Program-made: the position numbers and the translations under genes | Notes under the pieces: generated by a model | The model's input: the letters and a program-made list of their open reading frames with translations, nothing else | The model's database searches: none | What the model was told of the DNA's origin: nothing | Shown here: positions 15,675-25,599 of the stretch, one piece after another | Position numbering within the stretch: position 1 is the first letter of the stretch | How the letters are laid out: each line of letters opens with the position of its first letter | Source of the DNA: Polyangiaceae bacterium | GTDB lineage: Bacteria > Myxococcota_A > Polyangia > Polyangiales > Polyangiaceae | Direction: 5' to 3' | DNA length: 46,044 bases | NCBI GenBank assembly: GCA_022842465.1 | Contig: JALHPN010000045.1 | Span: forward strand, 1 to 46,044

Positions 15675-16052
15675 ATGGAGGGCGCGGCGCGGATCGCGAC
15701 GGTCTTGGTCTCGATCGCGTCGGTCGTGGCCGCGGGGTGCTCGCGATCGAGCGCGTCGGACGCGCGCCCGCGCGGGGCGGCGCTGTACGCGAGCACGTGC
15801 GCGCGGTGTCACGGAGAGGCCGGTGGCGGCGGCTCCGCGGTCGGCGCGGCCGTCGCACCGCGGAACTTCCGTGACCACGCCTTCCAAGCCTCGCGCTCCG
15901 ACGATGACCTCAGGACGGCCATCGCGAACGGCACGAAGAGCGGCATGCCCCCGTTCGGCGCGGTCCTCGACGAGGCGCAGATCGCGTCCCTCGTCGGCGT
16001 GCTCCGCGGCTTCGACACGGCCGCGTCGGCCTCGGGAGGAGAACGAAGATGA
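15675..16052 (+). CDS. Mono-haem c-type cytochrome lipoprotein
   Basis: The 125-residue product has a lipoprotein signal (VVAAGC, Cys22), then one class I cytochrome c domain with the haem site CARCH (42-46) and the distal ligand Met91 in GMPPFG. It should sit on the periplasmic face of a membrane and pass single electrons. Its TGA overlaps the ATG of the di-haem cytochrome gene (ATGA), so the two are translationally coupled and probably act in one electron-transfer chain. The electron donor is not evident in the window. No Shine-Dalgarno site is seen, in line with the close upstream promoter. Confidence 0.9.
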   Translation: MEGAARIATVLVSIASVVAAGCSRSSASDARPRGAALYASTCARCHGEAGGGGSAVGAAVAPRNFRDHAFQASRSDDDLRTAIANGTKSGMPPFGAVLDEAQIASLVGVLRGFDTAASASGGERR

Positions 16053-17023
16053 AGAAGGTCCTCGTGCGCGGCGCGGCCGTCGTGGGTGCGCTGCTCGGGC
16101 TCGCCGCGACCGGCCTGGTCGTGAAGTTCTATTTGCTCTCGCCGGCGTCACGACCGGCGCCGGCGTTGACCGCGCCGCAGACGCCGGAGGCGATCGCGCG
16201 CGGTGAGTACCTCGTCGAGCACGTGACGGGCTGCACGGGCTGTCACTCGCCGGTGGACGAGTCGAAGCCGGGCGATCCGCCCGTTCCCGGCAAGGTCGGC
16301 GCGGGCCGCGACTTCGGGCCGATGGGCGAGGCCCCGTTCCGCCTTCGCTCGCACAACCTCACGCCGGACGAGGCCACGGGGATCGGCAGCTGGAGCGACG
16401 GCGAGATCGTCAGGGCCATGCGTGAAGGCGTCGGCAAGGACGGTCATGCGCTCTTCCCGCAGATGCCGTGGCAGACGTACGGCCGCGCGCTCTCGGACGA
16501 CGACGCCCTCGCGATCGTCGCGTACCTCCGCACGCTCCCCGCGGTCGCGAACGAGCCGGGGAAGACGGAGGTGAAGTTCCCGGTCTCCATGTTCATCCGC
16601 GCGCTGCCCAAGCCGCTCGCCGCGTCTCCGCCCCCCGCGCCGTCGCCGAGCGACAGGCTAGCGCGCGGCCGGTGGCTCCTCGACATGTGCTCGTGCCACG
16701 ACTGCCACGACGGGAAGAACGCGCGGATGGAGAACGTCCCCGGCCTCGAGCTCGCCGGCGGCATGAAGTTCCCCGTCCCCGGCAAGGGCGAGGTCTACGC
16801 CGCCAACCTCACGAGCGATCAGGCGACGGGCCTCGGCGCGTACTCGGACGAGGACATCGTCCGCGCGCTGAGCGAGGGGAAGAACAAATCGGGCCGCTAC
16901 CTGTACGTGATGCCGTGGTCCTACTACGCGGGCATGACGAAGGAGGACAAGGATGCGCTCGTCCTCGCCCTTCGCGAGGTGAAGCCGATCGCGAACCTCG
17001 TCCCGGCGGCGACGGTGAAGTGA
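16049..17023 (+). CDS. Membrane-anchored di-haem cytochrome c
   Basis: The 324-residue product has one N-terminal membrane helix (about 8-30, uncleaved or signal-like) and two cytochrome c domains. The first has CTGCH (62-66) and a likely Met ligand at 139 (FPQMPW). The second has CHDCH (216-220), preceded by an extra CS, and Met288 (YVMPW). Both domains share the segments NLTPDEATGIG / NLTSDQATGLG, which points to an internal duplication. The layout resembles cytochrome subunits of membrane-bound alcohol or aldehyde dehydrogenases, but no dehydrogenase subunit of that type is adjacent. It overlaps the previous cytochrome gene by four bases. Confidence 0.9.
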   Translation: MKKVLVRGAAVVGALLGLAATGLVVKFYLLSPASRPAPALTAPQTPEAIARGEYLVEHVTGCTGCHSPVDESKPGDPPVPGKVGAGRDFGPMGEAPFRLRSHNLTPDEATGIGSWSDGEIVRAMREGVGKDGHALFPQMPWQTYGRALSDDDALAIVAYLRTLPAVANEPGKTEVKFPVSMFIRALPKPLAASPPPAPSPSDRLARGRWLLDMCSCHDCHDGKNARMENVPGLELAGGMKFPVPGKGEVYAANLTSDQATGLGAYSDEDIVRALSEGKNKSGRYLYVMPWSYYAGMTKEDKDALVLALREVKPIANLVPAATVK

Positions 17024-17065
17024 GCGAGCTCGTGCACGGCGAGGCCGACCTTGCGTCGTCCGATG

Positions 17066-17079
17066 TTTCGTGTACGAAA
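17066..17079. promoter_or_regulatory. Small inverted repeat before acyl-CoA dehydrogenase
   Basis: TTTCGT-GT-ACGAAA is a perfect inverted repeat with a two-base spacer, ending seven bases before the acyl-CoA dehydrogenase start. It is AT-richer than its surroundings. Its size and place suit a repressor operator, for example of a TetR- or FadR-type regulator, but no regulator gene is nearby. Confidence 0.35.
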
Positions 17080-17085
17080 GAAGTC

Positions 17086-18255
17086 ATGTTCACTCCGTTC
17101 CGCGAAGAGCACGACCAGTTCCGGAAGACGGTTCGGCAGTTCGCCGAGAAGGAGCTCGCCCCTTTCGCGGACGAGTGGGAAGAGGCCGAGCTCTTCCCGA
17201 ACGAGGTGTTCAAGCGTGCCGGGGAGCTCGGGCTGCTCGGCGCGCACTACCCCGAGGAGCACGGAGGCCTCGGCGGCGATTACTGGTTCAGCATCGCGAA
17301 GGGCGAGGAGCTCCCCCGAGGTCGCTCGGCCGGCGTGTCGATGGGCCTGCTCGTCCAGAGCGACATGGCGACGCCGGTCATCTCCGACCTAGGGAGCAAG
17401 GAGCAGATCGACGAGTTTCTCCGTCCCGCGCTGCGAGGCGAGAAGATCGCCGCGCTCGGCGTGAGCGAGCCGAACGCGGGGTCCGACGTCGCGGGCATCC
17501 AGACCTGGGCGAAGAGGGACGGCGACGACTACATCGTCAACGGCTCGAAGACGTACATCACGAACGGGACGCGGGCGGACTTCGTCACCCTCCTCGTGAA
17601 GACGAACCCGGAGGCGGGCGCGCACGGCTGCAGCTTCTTCCTCGTGCCGACGAGCACGAAGGGCTACTCCGTCTCCAAGAAGCTGAAGAAGGTCGGCAAC
17701 CACGCGAGCGACACGGCGGAGCTCGCGTTCGAGGACATGCGGATCCCGAAGCGGTACCTCCTCGGCGAGGAGAACCAGGGGTTCATGTACCTCATGCAGA
17801 ATTTCCAGACCGAGCGCCTCATCGCTTGCGCGAGCGCGTGCGCGGGCCTCCAGATCTCCATCGACGAGGCCATCGCCTACGGCCGCGAGCGGAAGGCGTT
17901 CGGCAAGCCGATCATCAAGCGCGAGTACTGGCAGCACAAGTTCGTCGAGCTCCAGATCGAGCTCGAGGCCGCCAAGGCGCTCACCTACAAGACGGCGGAC
18001 GCCTACAACCACGAGAAGCACGTCAAGAAGGAGCCGCTCTCCTTCGAGACGGTGAAGCTCATCTCGATGGCGAAGGTGTTCGTGGGCGAGCTCTCGTCGA
18101 AGGTCATCGACCAGTGCATGCAGTTCCACGGCGGCGCCGGCTACATCGAGGAGTACCCGATCGCGCGCGCGTTCCGTGACCAGCGCCTCTTGCGAATCGG
18201 CGGCGGGACGACCGAGACGATGCGGTACTACATCGCCAAGCTGATGGGGCTCTAG
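17086..18255 (+). CDS. Acyl-CoA dehydrogenase, long/branched-chain type
   Basis: The 389-residue flavoenzyme catalyses alpha,beta-dehydrogenation of acyl-CoA in beta-oxidation or amino-acid breakdown. FAD and substrate segments are present: LGVSEPNAGSD (124-134), VNGSKTYITNG (151-161), RKAFGKPI and QFHGGAGYIEEYPIARAFRD. The position used by medium-chain enzymes for the catalytic Glu (YEGT) is GGGT here, while QTERL (Glu243) matches the base position of long-chain and isovaleryl-CoA dehydrogenases. A long- or branched-chain substrate is therefore more likely. The ATG at 17086 is chosen from family length; a longer open frame upstream overlaps the cytochrome gene and is spurious. The 62-base gap before it contains a small inverted repeat. 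The gene ends six bases from the convergent hybrid kinase. Confidence 0.95.
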   Translation: MFTPFREEHDQFRKTVRQFAEKELAPFADEWEEAELFPNEVFKRAGELGLLGAHYPEEHGGLGGDYWFSIAKGEELPRGRSAGVSMGLLVQSDMATPVISDLGSKEQIDEFLRPALRGEKIAALGVSEPNAGSDVAGIQTWAKRDGDDYIVNGSKTYITNGTRADFVTLLVKTNPEAGAHGCSFFLVPTSTKGYSVSKKLKKVGNHASDTAELAFEDMRIPKRYLLGEENQGFMYLMQNFQTERLIACASACAGLQISIDEAIAYGRERKAFGKPIIKREYWQHKFVELQIELEAAKALTYKTADAYNHEKHVKKEPLSFETVKLISMAKVFVGELSSKVIDQCMQFHGGAGYIEEYPIARAFRDQRLLRIGGGTTETMRYYIAKLMGL

Positions 18256-18261
18256 CGAGCT

Positions 18262-20562
18262 CTAGGGCGAGTCGGGACGCCGGAGCACGGACGAGACGGC
18301 GGCGACGAGCTCGTCGTGACCGAACGGCTTCGGCAGCACGCCGACCACGTTGGGCCCCGAGCGCTGCTCGGCGATCGCGTCGGACGAGCCGCTCGTCACG
18401 AGCACGGGGAGCGCCGGGAAGCCGGCGGCCACCTGCGTGAGCAAGGAGGCGGCGTCTCCGCGCGGCGTGTTCACGTCGAGGAGGACCAGAGACAGCGTTG
18501 CGCCACGCTCGGCGAGGATGCGCCCGGCCTCCTCGCTGTCGTGCGCGAGCACCACCGTGCAGCCGTGCCGCTCGAGGATCCGGCGGGCGACCGTCCCGAC
18601 GAGTGGGTCGTCCTCGACGACCATGACGACGTGCGGGGCTCCCGCCCCCTCCTCGGCGCTCGCCTGCGTGAGCGACGTCGTGTTCGCCCGCGGCTCCTGG
18701 CGCTTCACCGGCAAGTAGAGGCGGAACACCGAGCCCGCGCCGAGCTCGCTCGTCACCTCGAGCGCGCCTCCGTGCCGCCGCACGATCCCCACGGTCGCGG
18801 CGAGACCGAGCCCGCGCCCGGCGAATTTCGTGGTGAAGAAGGGCTCGAAGATCCTCCGCCGCGTCTCCTCCGTCATCCCCATTCCCGTGTCGGTGACCTC
18901 GAGGAGGATGAACCGACCGGGGGAGACCGGCCCCGTCGTCTCGAACAAGCGCGCCTCGGCGAAGGACGTCTCCTCGGCGCGGATACGGATCTCTCCTCGC
19001 CTCTCCCCCAGCGCGTCGGAGGCGTTCGTGATGAGGTTCATCACGACCTGACGGATCTGCGTCACGTCCCCGTCGAGGGGGGGCAAGGTGCGCGGGATCT
19101 CGACGCGGAGCGCCGCGTTCTTCGAGACCGCGGCAGAGAGCAGGGACGCCATCTCACGTACGACGTCGCCGAGGTCGAAGGGCTCGACGACGAACCGGCC
19201 CTTCCCGGCGTAGGCGAGGAGCTGCTTCGTGAGCTCCGCGAGCCGCTCCGCCGATCGCTCGACGTCGCCGAGGATGTCGACCGCGACCGCCGGATGCGCG
19301 GGCACCTCGAGCTTCGCCAGATGCGCGTTCGTGAGGATGCCGACGAGGAGGTTGTTGAAGTCGTGGGCGATCCCGCCCGCGAGCACGCCGAGCGACTCGA
19401 GCTTCTGCGTCTGCTGAAGCTGGAGCTCGAACGTCATGTCCTGGCCGATGCCCATCATCCGCCCGTCGGGCAGGAGCACGTTGCACCACGACGTCTCGAC
19501 GAACCGCCCGTCCTCGGCCTTCAGCGGGAAGCGCCGCCACCCCGCCCCGACGCCGCCGCGCATGAAGGTGACCGCCGCCTCGCGGATCGACGCGTCGGGA
19601 AGGATTGCGGCGAGGAAGCCGGGCGTCTGCCACGTCGCGCGGGAGAACCCGAGGATGCGCTCGACCGCGGCGTTGACCCACGAGAAACAGGACGTCTCGG
19701 GATCGTAGAACGTGACCATGATCGGCAGGTGCTCGACCACCGACTCGAGGACGCGGGCGTGGTCCTGGAGCCGCTCCTCCGCCCGCTTCTCGTCCGTGAC
19801 GTCCACCGACGTGCCGAGCACGCGAACGACCTTGCCCGACGCGTCGCGCACGGACCCGGCGCGGATGCGGACCCAGCGGAGCTCGCCGCTCTTCGTCTGC
19901 GTCCGGAGGTCGACGTGGACCGTGTCACGTCGACCGTCGCGCAGGTCGTCGAGCGCCTGCGTGATCGCGTCACGCTCGTGCGCAGGCTGCGTCTGCCTCC
20001 AGGCTTCGCGTGTTCGTGGGAGGTCCTCGAGCGCGTATCCGAGCGTGACCGGCGGCGACTCGAGGATGACGGCGTCGTCCTCGAGGCGCCACTCCCAAGC
20101 GGCCATCTGCGAGCCGGAGAGCGCGAGCTCGAGGCGTCGCTTGCTGATCGCGAGCGCCTCGGCCGTCTCCACCTCCGTCGTCACGTCGCGGATCGTGCCC
20201 GCCGCGCTCGTCGGGACGTCCGCGTCGTCGTAGCGGAAGGCGGCCGTCGCCTCGACCCATCGCACCGCGCCGTCGTTCTTCCGGCGGATGCGCGTGCGGT
20301 AGCGAATCTTCGCGTGCTCGGTCCGTGCCCGCTCGGTCTGGCGCTGGACCTCGGCGAGGTCGTCGGGGTGCGCCGCCTCGACCATCGTCGTGGTCAGCTG
20401 CATGGGCGCACCCGGATCGAGGCCCAGGACCTCGGCGAACACGTCGTTGCAGAGGAGCGTGTCGGTCGCGACGTCGAGCGTCCAGGTCCCGATGCCCGCG
20501 TCCGCGACGGCCGAACGCAGCCGCGACTCTCCGTCGTCCCCGATCGGCCGATCGCTTTCCAT
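18262..20562 (-). CDS. Hybrid histidine kinase with three PAS domains
   Basis: The 766-residue cytoplasmic protein carries PAS domains at about 12-135, 145-262 and 270-385, a HisKA region with the phospho-His H400 in GGIAHDFNNLL, a HATPase domain (about 490-620, with MNLITNASDAL, TDTGMGM and GLGLA) and a C-terminal receiver (about 643-766: D651, D652, acceptor D696, Lys745 in PKPFG). The receiver sequence LLDVNTP replaces the usual DxxMP, with Thr before Pro. There is no membrane helix, so it senses internal signals through PAS. The HDFNN-type H-box is typical of myxobacterial orphan hybrid kinases. The ATG at 20562 follows from the PAS N-terminus. It lies 61 bases after the lipoprotein gene on the same strand, with no DNA-binding partner adjacent. 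Confidence 0.93.
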   Translation of the reverse strand: MESDRPIGDDGESRLRSAVADAGIGTWTLDVATDTLLCNDVFAEVLGLDPGAPMQLTTTMVEAAHPDDLAEVQRQTERARTEHAKIRYRTRIRRKNDGAVRWVEATAAFRYDDADVPTSAAGTIRDVTTEVETAEALAISKRRLELALSGSQMAAWEWRLEDDAVILESPPVTLGYALEDLPRTREAWRQTQPAHERDAITQALDDLRDGRRDTVHVDLRTQTKSGELRWVRIRAGSVRDASGKVVRVLGTSVDVTDEKRAEERLQDHARVLESVVEHLPIMVTFYDPETSCFSWVNAAVERILGFSRATWQTPGFLAAILPDASIREAAVTFMRGGVGAGWRRFPLKAEDGRFVETSWCNVLLPDGRMMGIGQDMTFELQLQQTQKLESLGVLAGGIAHDFNNLLVGILTNAHLAKLEVPAHPAVAVDILGDVERSAERLAELTKQLLAYAGKGRFVVEPFDLGDVVREMASLLSAAVSKNAALRVEIPRTLPPLDGDVTQIRQVVMNLITNASDALGERRGEIRIRAEETSFAEARLFETTGPVSPGRFILLEVTDTGMGMTEETRRRIFEPFFTTKFAGRGLGLAATVGIVRRHGGALEVTSELGAGSVFRLYLPVKRQEPRANTTSLTQASAEEGAGAPHVVMVVEDDPLVGTVARRILERHGCTVVLAHDSEEAGRILAERGATLSLVLLDVNTPRGDAASLLTQVAAGFPALPVLVTSGSSDAIAEQRSGPNVVGVLPKPFGHDELVAAVSSVLRRPDSP

Positions 20563-20623
20563 CGCCCCCGAGCCATGCTTAGCCGGCCCGGGGGCGAACG
20601 GCAACGAGCACGCACGCCGGGGA

Positions 20624-21499
20624 TCAGCCGCCGTTCGCGTTGCAGACGAGGCGGCGGTCGACCTGCGTGCCGTTCGGACGGGTGACGCGGTACGAGGTGC
20701 CACCGAGGAACTCGAGCGAGAGCGAGAGCGACGCGTCGCCCTTCGTGCGCTCGAGCACGAGCTTGCCGCTCTCCGGGCAACCGCCCTTGCCGATCCCGCA
20801 GCGCTTGTAGTCGGTCAGCGTTCGCTCGAACGACGTCTCCCCGACCGTCGTCTGCGCGGCCCCGTCGCGCTCGATGCAGCGCGTGGCGGGGTTCCACGTC
20901 TCGACGAAGCTCGCGCCGTGCGTGATCGCGCGGCCCTTTCGCGTCGTGCCGGACCAGTTCCCGGTGCGCGTCCGGACGATCGTCGCGCCGTCTTTCGCGT
21001 ACGTGATGACGCGCGTGCCGCCGATCGCGGCGCCGTTGGCCACGAAGCCCTCGAACGTGTGCGTGATGGTCAGCTTCCCGTCAGCCACGCTGTACGTCGA
21101 CGAAACCTCGCCTTCGAAGCGCCCGAGACCGTACGGCCCCGCGCAGCCCTTGAAGGCGTGCTTCGCCTTGTTGCCTTCGATCGTCGACACGAGGCAGCCG
21201 GCCGGTTGGAAGAACTTGCCGACGTTCGCCTTCACCTTCGCGGTGACCTCCTCGTCGCTCGCGCCGTCGGCCGGCGTGCTCGGGTCGAGCGGCGTCGCCC
21301 CGCTGAGGGGCTCGTCGAGCCCCGCCTCCGCGTCGCCGTCCATGTCGTCCGCCTCTGCGTCGTCCTCCACGAGCTGGGACTCGGCGGAGCCGAGCATCTC
21401 TCCGTCGCTCGCGTCGTCCTTCGCGCGCACGTTGCAGGCGCTCGCGGCGATACCGAGCAGAGCCACGGTCGAGAGGAGAGCGAGGTTCGCGAGCTTCAT
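20624..21499 (-). CDS. Predicted lipoprotein of unknown function
   Basis: The 291-residue product has a lipoprotein signal peptide (ASAC, Cys22), followed by an acidic disordered region rich in Asp and Glu (about 30-85), then a beta-rich domain with several Cys pairs (CLVSTIEGNKAKHAFKGCAG and CIERDG, CGIGKGGCPESGK, final LVCNANGG). The strand pattern suggests a lipocalin- or beta-barrel-like domain, but I do not recognise the family. A good ribosome site GGAGGA lies seven bases before the ATG at 21499. It is followed on the same strand by the hybrid kinase, which may share its transcript. Confidence 0.8.
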   Translation of the reverse strand: MKLANLALLSTVALLGIAASACNVRAKDDASDGEMLGSAESQLVEDDAEADDMDGDAEAGLDEPLSGATPLDPSTPADGASDEEVTAKVKANVGKFFQPAGCLVSTIEGNKAKHAFKGCAGPYGLGRFEGEVSSTYSVADGKLTITHTFEGFVANGAAIGGTRVITYAKDGATIVRTRTGNWSGTTRKGRAITHGASFVETWNPATRCIERDGAAQTTVGETSFERTLTDYKRCGIGKGGCPESGKLVLERTKGDASLSLSLEFLGGTSYRVTRPNGTQVDRRLVCNANGG

Positions 21500-21668
21500 G
21501 GTGAGTCCTCCGTCCCGGGGGGTGTCGCCCGGGCTCGAGAGGACCTGCAGCATCCCGCGTGCCCGACGCGCGACGGCGCCGTCCTCTGCGCTTCCGAGCG
21601 GTTGCGCGGGCGAGGCGGACGCACGCGGGGGAACGCGAGGAGAGCCCCTGAACGTGGCCGCGTCCAGG

Positions 21669-22283
21669 TCAGGCCGCGCGCAGCTTCTCGCCCTGGCTCA
21701 TGTGGAAGAAGCGACGGAGCTCGCCGTGCATCTCGGCGAAGCGGGCCCGCGCGACGTAGTCCCGCTCGATGCGCGCGACGAAGCGGCGCGCGCAGCGGCT
21801 CGCGACGCGGTACCGCTCGCCGCGCTCGCTCGCCTCGTCGTGGACGTACGAGGCGCGCTCGAAGAGCTCGCCGCGCAGCCGGCGGCTCGCGTGCTCGTCG
21901 AAGCCGGGCATGGACGCGGCGAGCACGATGTACTTGTCGACTTCGGCCTGGAGCTCGAGCTCGAGCTGGGTCGTCTCGCGGTTCCGCGCGGCTCGCTCCG
22001 CGACGTACACGAAGTGGCTCACGCCCTCGATGATCTGACAGATCACGTCGAGCTGCCCGTCCTCCGCGAGGCGCGGGAGGCGGAGCGCCATCTCGAGCGC
22101 GCCGTCCTCGCTCTCGCGGAGGAAGAGCGTCTCACGCTCCCCGTCGTCCGCGAGCGCCACGAAGCCGTCGACGTCGGCCGCGCGATCGAGGTGATAGAGC
22201 CGCTCGAGCGCGGACTGTACCCGGCTCGCGAGGGCGATCTCCCGAACGACCCCCGCGCCGTTGCCGGCGAGGCGCGACGTCAC
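21669..22283 (-). CDS. Unknown protein, second gene of a coupled pair
   Basis: The 204-residue soluble product is mostly helical and charged, with segments such as LERLYHLDRAADVDGFVAL, CQIIEGVSHFVYVAERA and a C-terminal helical region ending MHGELRRFFHMSQGEKL. I do not recognise the family. Translation appears to start at GTG 22283, which shares the four bases GTGA with the stop of the upstream gene, so the two are coupled; GAGGAGG lies about 12 bases before the GTG. A longer frame upstream overlaps the first gene out of frame and is rejected. The repeated Phe-Val-Tyr and many Glu/Arg pairs suggest a compact helical bundle. The role is unknown. Confidence 0.72.
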   Translation of the reverse strand: MTSRLAGNGAGVVREIALASRVQSALERLYHLDRAADVDGFVALADDGERETLFLRESEDGALEMALRLPRLAEDGQLDVICQIIEGVSHFVYVAERAARNRETTQLELELQAEVDKYIVLAASMPGFDEHASRRLRGELFERASYVHDEASERGERYRVASRCARRFVARIERDYVARARFAEMHGELRRFFHMSQGEKLRAA

Positions 22284-22879
22284 GAAAGGACGCGTCCTCC
22301 TCGCGGCGTCACGAAACCGTGGGAGCTCAGCGCGCCGGCGAGGCTGTCGGAGCCGGTCTTCAGCCATCGCTCGTAGAGCTTCACGAGCCCCTGCGACGTG
22401 GCGACGCCGCGCGCGATCGTCGCGTTGGCGACCTCCGCGACGACCGCGACGAAGGCATCGAAGCTCGCGGCGAGCTCGTGGAAGATGTCGGGCCCCGCGT
22501 CCTCGTCGCCGCGGCGCAGGAGCGAGCCTGCGCTCTCGTAGGCGGTCCGTCCGATGCCGATGACGTACTTCGCGTCGACCCCGCGCGCCTCGAAGTGGTC
22601 GGCGAAGAAGCCCGTCGAGTAGAGGACGCCGTCGCCGAGCGTACGGAGCCGCTCGAAGCGGTCGGCGAGCTGGGGCGTGTGGAGCGCCTCGTCCAAGAGG
22701 AGCGTGAGCGGACGGTCGAGCGTCCGCTCGACAGGGCTTCCGGGTTTGGCGAGATCCGCGAGGAGCGCGACCACGTAGGTCGTCGCTCCTTCGGACGCGT
22801 TGACGCCGCGCGTCTTCATCGCGTCCGAGACGATCTGCTCGAAGAAATCCGAGACGGACGCCGTAGCCACGATCGACAT
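22280..22879 (-). CDS. Unknown protein, first gene of a coupled pair
   Basis: The 199-residue product is predicted to be a soluble helical protein without signal peptide or membrane segment. Notable blocks are MSIVATASVSDFFEQIV, LGDGVLYSTGFFADHFEARG and YVIGIGRTAYESAG. I do not recognise a family. The ATG at 22879 has a strong ribosome site (GGGAGG, seven bases upstream). The gene overlaps the next one by GTGA, so the two products are made in similar amounts and may interact. It is divergent from groES-groEL, with about 245 bases between its start and the groE promoter. A link to stress response is only positional. Confidence 0.78.
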   Translation of the reverse strand: MSIVATASVSDFFEQIVSDAMKTRGVNASEGATTYVVALLADLAKPGSPVERTLDRPLTLLLDEALHTPQLADRFERLRTLGDGVLYSTGFFADHFEARGVDAKYVIGIGRTAYESAGSLLRRGDEDAGPDIFHELAASFDAFVAVVAEVANATIARGVATSQGLVKLYERWLKTGSDSLAGALSSHGFVTPRGGRVLS

Positions 22880-23124
22880 TCGAAAACCTCCCGAGGGCGC
22901 CCGACTGCGGCGCCTTACCCTTCGTCGTATCAAAACGGGTGCCTCCGGCAATTTCGTAAGGGGTCTGGCAGGTTAGAGGCCATCTCTCCGGCAGCACTCG
23001 AGCTCACGGAGTGCCAAGAGACCCCAGCCTGGCCACGGCGCCCCCGCCGAACCGAAAAAAAACGAGCGATCCCGATGAGCTGGCCGCGGCGTGACGGCGA
23101 GCCCCGGATGTGCTCCCGCGCCCC
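22880..23124. other. Divergent intergenic region
   Basis: This stretch separates the unknown gene pair from groES-groEL. It contains an eight-A run (23055-23062) in otherwise GC-rich DNA. I see no gene or convincing promoter for the minus-strand pair. Confidence 0.45.
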
Positions 23125-23152
23125 TTGACGGCAGGGCGGCGGCGATTAGATT
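23125..23152 (+). promoter_or_regulatory. Sigma-70 type promoter of groES-groEL
   Basis: TTGACG (23125-23130) and TAGATT (23147-23152) are separated by 16 bases. Transcription would start near 23160, just before the CIRCE element, which is the usual arrangement for HrcA control. Confidence 0.65.
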
Positions 23153-23163
23153 GCGCCACGCCG

Positions 23164-23190
23164 TTAGCACTCACCGATCGTGAGTGCTAG
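23164..23190 (+). promoter_or_regulatory. CIRCE operator (HrcA site)
   Basis: TTAGCACTC (23164-23172), a nine-base spacer and GAGTGCTAG (23182-23190) match the CIRCE consensus TTAGCACTC-N9-GAGTGCTAA except for the last base. HrcA binds CIRCE and represses chaperonin genes until heat shock. The hrcA gene is not in this window. Confidence 0.97.
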
Positions 23191-23261
23191 CAATCGACCC
23201 CGGCCGGTCGCCCGCGCGCTGCGCGGAGCCCGCGCCTTTGAACCCCTCGGAGACAACGACC

Positions 23262-23550
23262 ATGAACATCCGGCCCCTGCAGGACCGCGTCATCCTCAAG
23301 CGCGTGAAGGAAGAGGAGAAGACCAAGGGCGGCATCATCATCCCCGATACGGCCAAGGAGAAGCCGATCGAGGGTGAGGTCGTCGCGGTCGGCAACGGCA
23401 AGGTCCTCGAGGACGGCACGACCCGGAAGCTCGACGTCAAGGTCGGCGACCGCGTGCTCTTCGGCAAGTACAGCGGCACCGAAGTGAAGCTCGAAGGCGA
23501 AGAGCGCCTCATCGTCCGCGAAGACGACATCCTCGCCGTCCTCGACAAGT

Positions 23551-23552
<2 letters not shown>
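23262..23552 (+). CDS. groES: Co-chaperonin GroES
   Basis: The 96-residue protein is the seven-subunit lid that closes the GroEL chamber during ATP-driven protein folding. Family marks are the N-terminal [13 protein letters not shown], the mobile loop with [18 protein letters not shown], the turn [16 protein letters not shown] and the C-terminal [11 protein letters not shown]. Length is normal. The first gene of the operon, it follows a promoter and CIRCE with a leader of about 100 bases. Seventy bases of CIRCE-distal leader precede the ATG at 23262; CTCGGAGA is a weak ribosome site. A stem-loop lies right at its stop codon before groEL. Confidence 0.98.
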
Positions 23553-25237
<1,685 letters not shown>

Positions 25238-25282
25238 GTCGACGACGCGTCGCGCGGGCTCCCCTCGCGTGACGTCGTGACG

Positions 25283-25325
25283 ACGAGCCTCTCGCGCTCC
25301 GGCGCGGGGGGCTCGTTGCCTTTTG
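25283..25325 (+). terminator. Rho-independent terminator of groES-groEL
   Basis: ACGAGCC (25283-25289) pairs with GGCTCGT (25310-25316), with an inner GC-rich pairing CGCGC/GCGCG, followed by TGCCTTTT. It lies 45 bases after the groEL stop. Confidence 0.75.
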
Positions 25326-25599
25326 TCTGCCGCGTTGCGTCGCGCGCCACCCGCGGGCGGGCCTCCAGGCGGCAGCGCTCGCGGCCCCGTTCTCACGGAG
25401 AACCCAGGCGAGACGCGGCAGAGACGATGCGCGACGCCGTCAACTTTTCTGCATCCATTCGGCGAGTTCTCCGTCTCGCTGCCGATCGGTCGCCGACGGA
25501 GGCGGAGGTACGTCGGGGGGTGGACCTTGCGCACCCCACCCTCCCGCGCTAGAGCGGCGCCTCTTCGCCGTGTGGGTTGGCAGGGAAGGAGTGGGCGTA
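25326..25599. other. Intergenic region before Cys-rich lipoprotein
   Basis: No gene is recognised. A perfect small hairpin GTTCTC-ACG-GAGAAC lies at 25389-25403. A weak promoter-like pair, TTGCGC (25527-25532) and TAGAGC (25550-25555) with a 17-base spacer, could serve the gene starting at 25600. Confidence 0.4.

Noticed and set aside
16468..17085. Upstream extension of the acyl-CoA dehydrogenase frame
   Set aside because: It overlaps the di-haem cytochrome gene out of frame and does not resemble the family; normal family length starts at 17086.
22284..22997. Upstream extension of the second unknown gene of the pair
   Set aside because: It overlaps the first gene in another frame, and the GTGA overlap marks a natural start at 22283.
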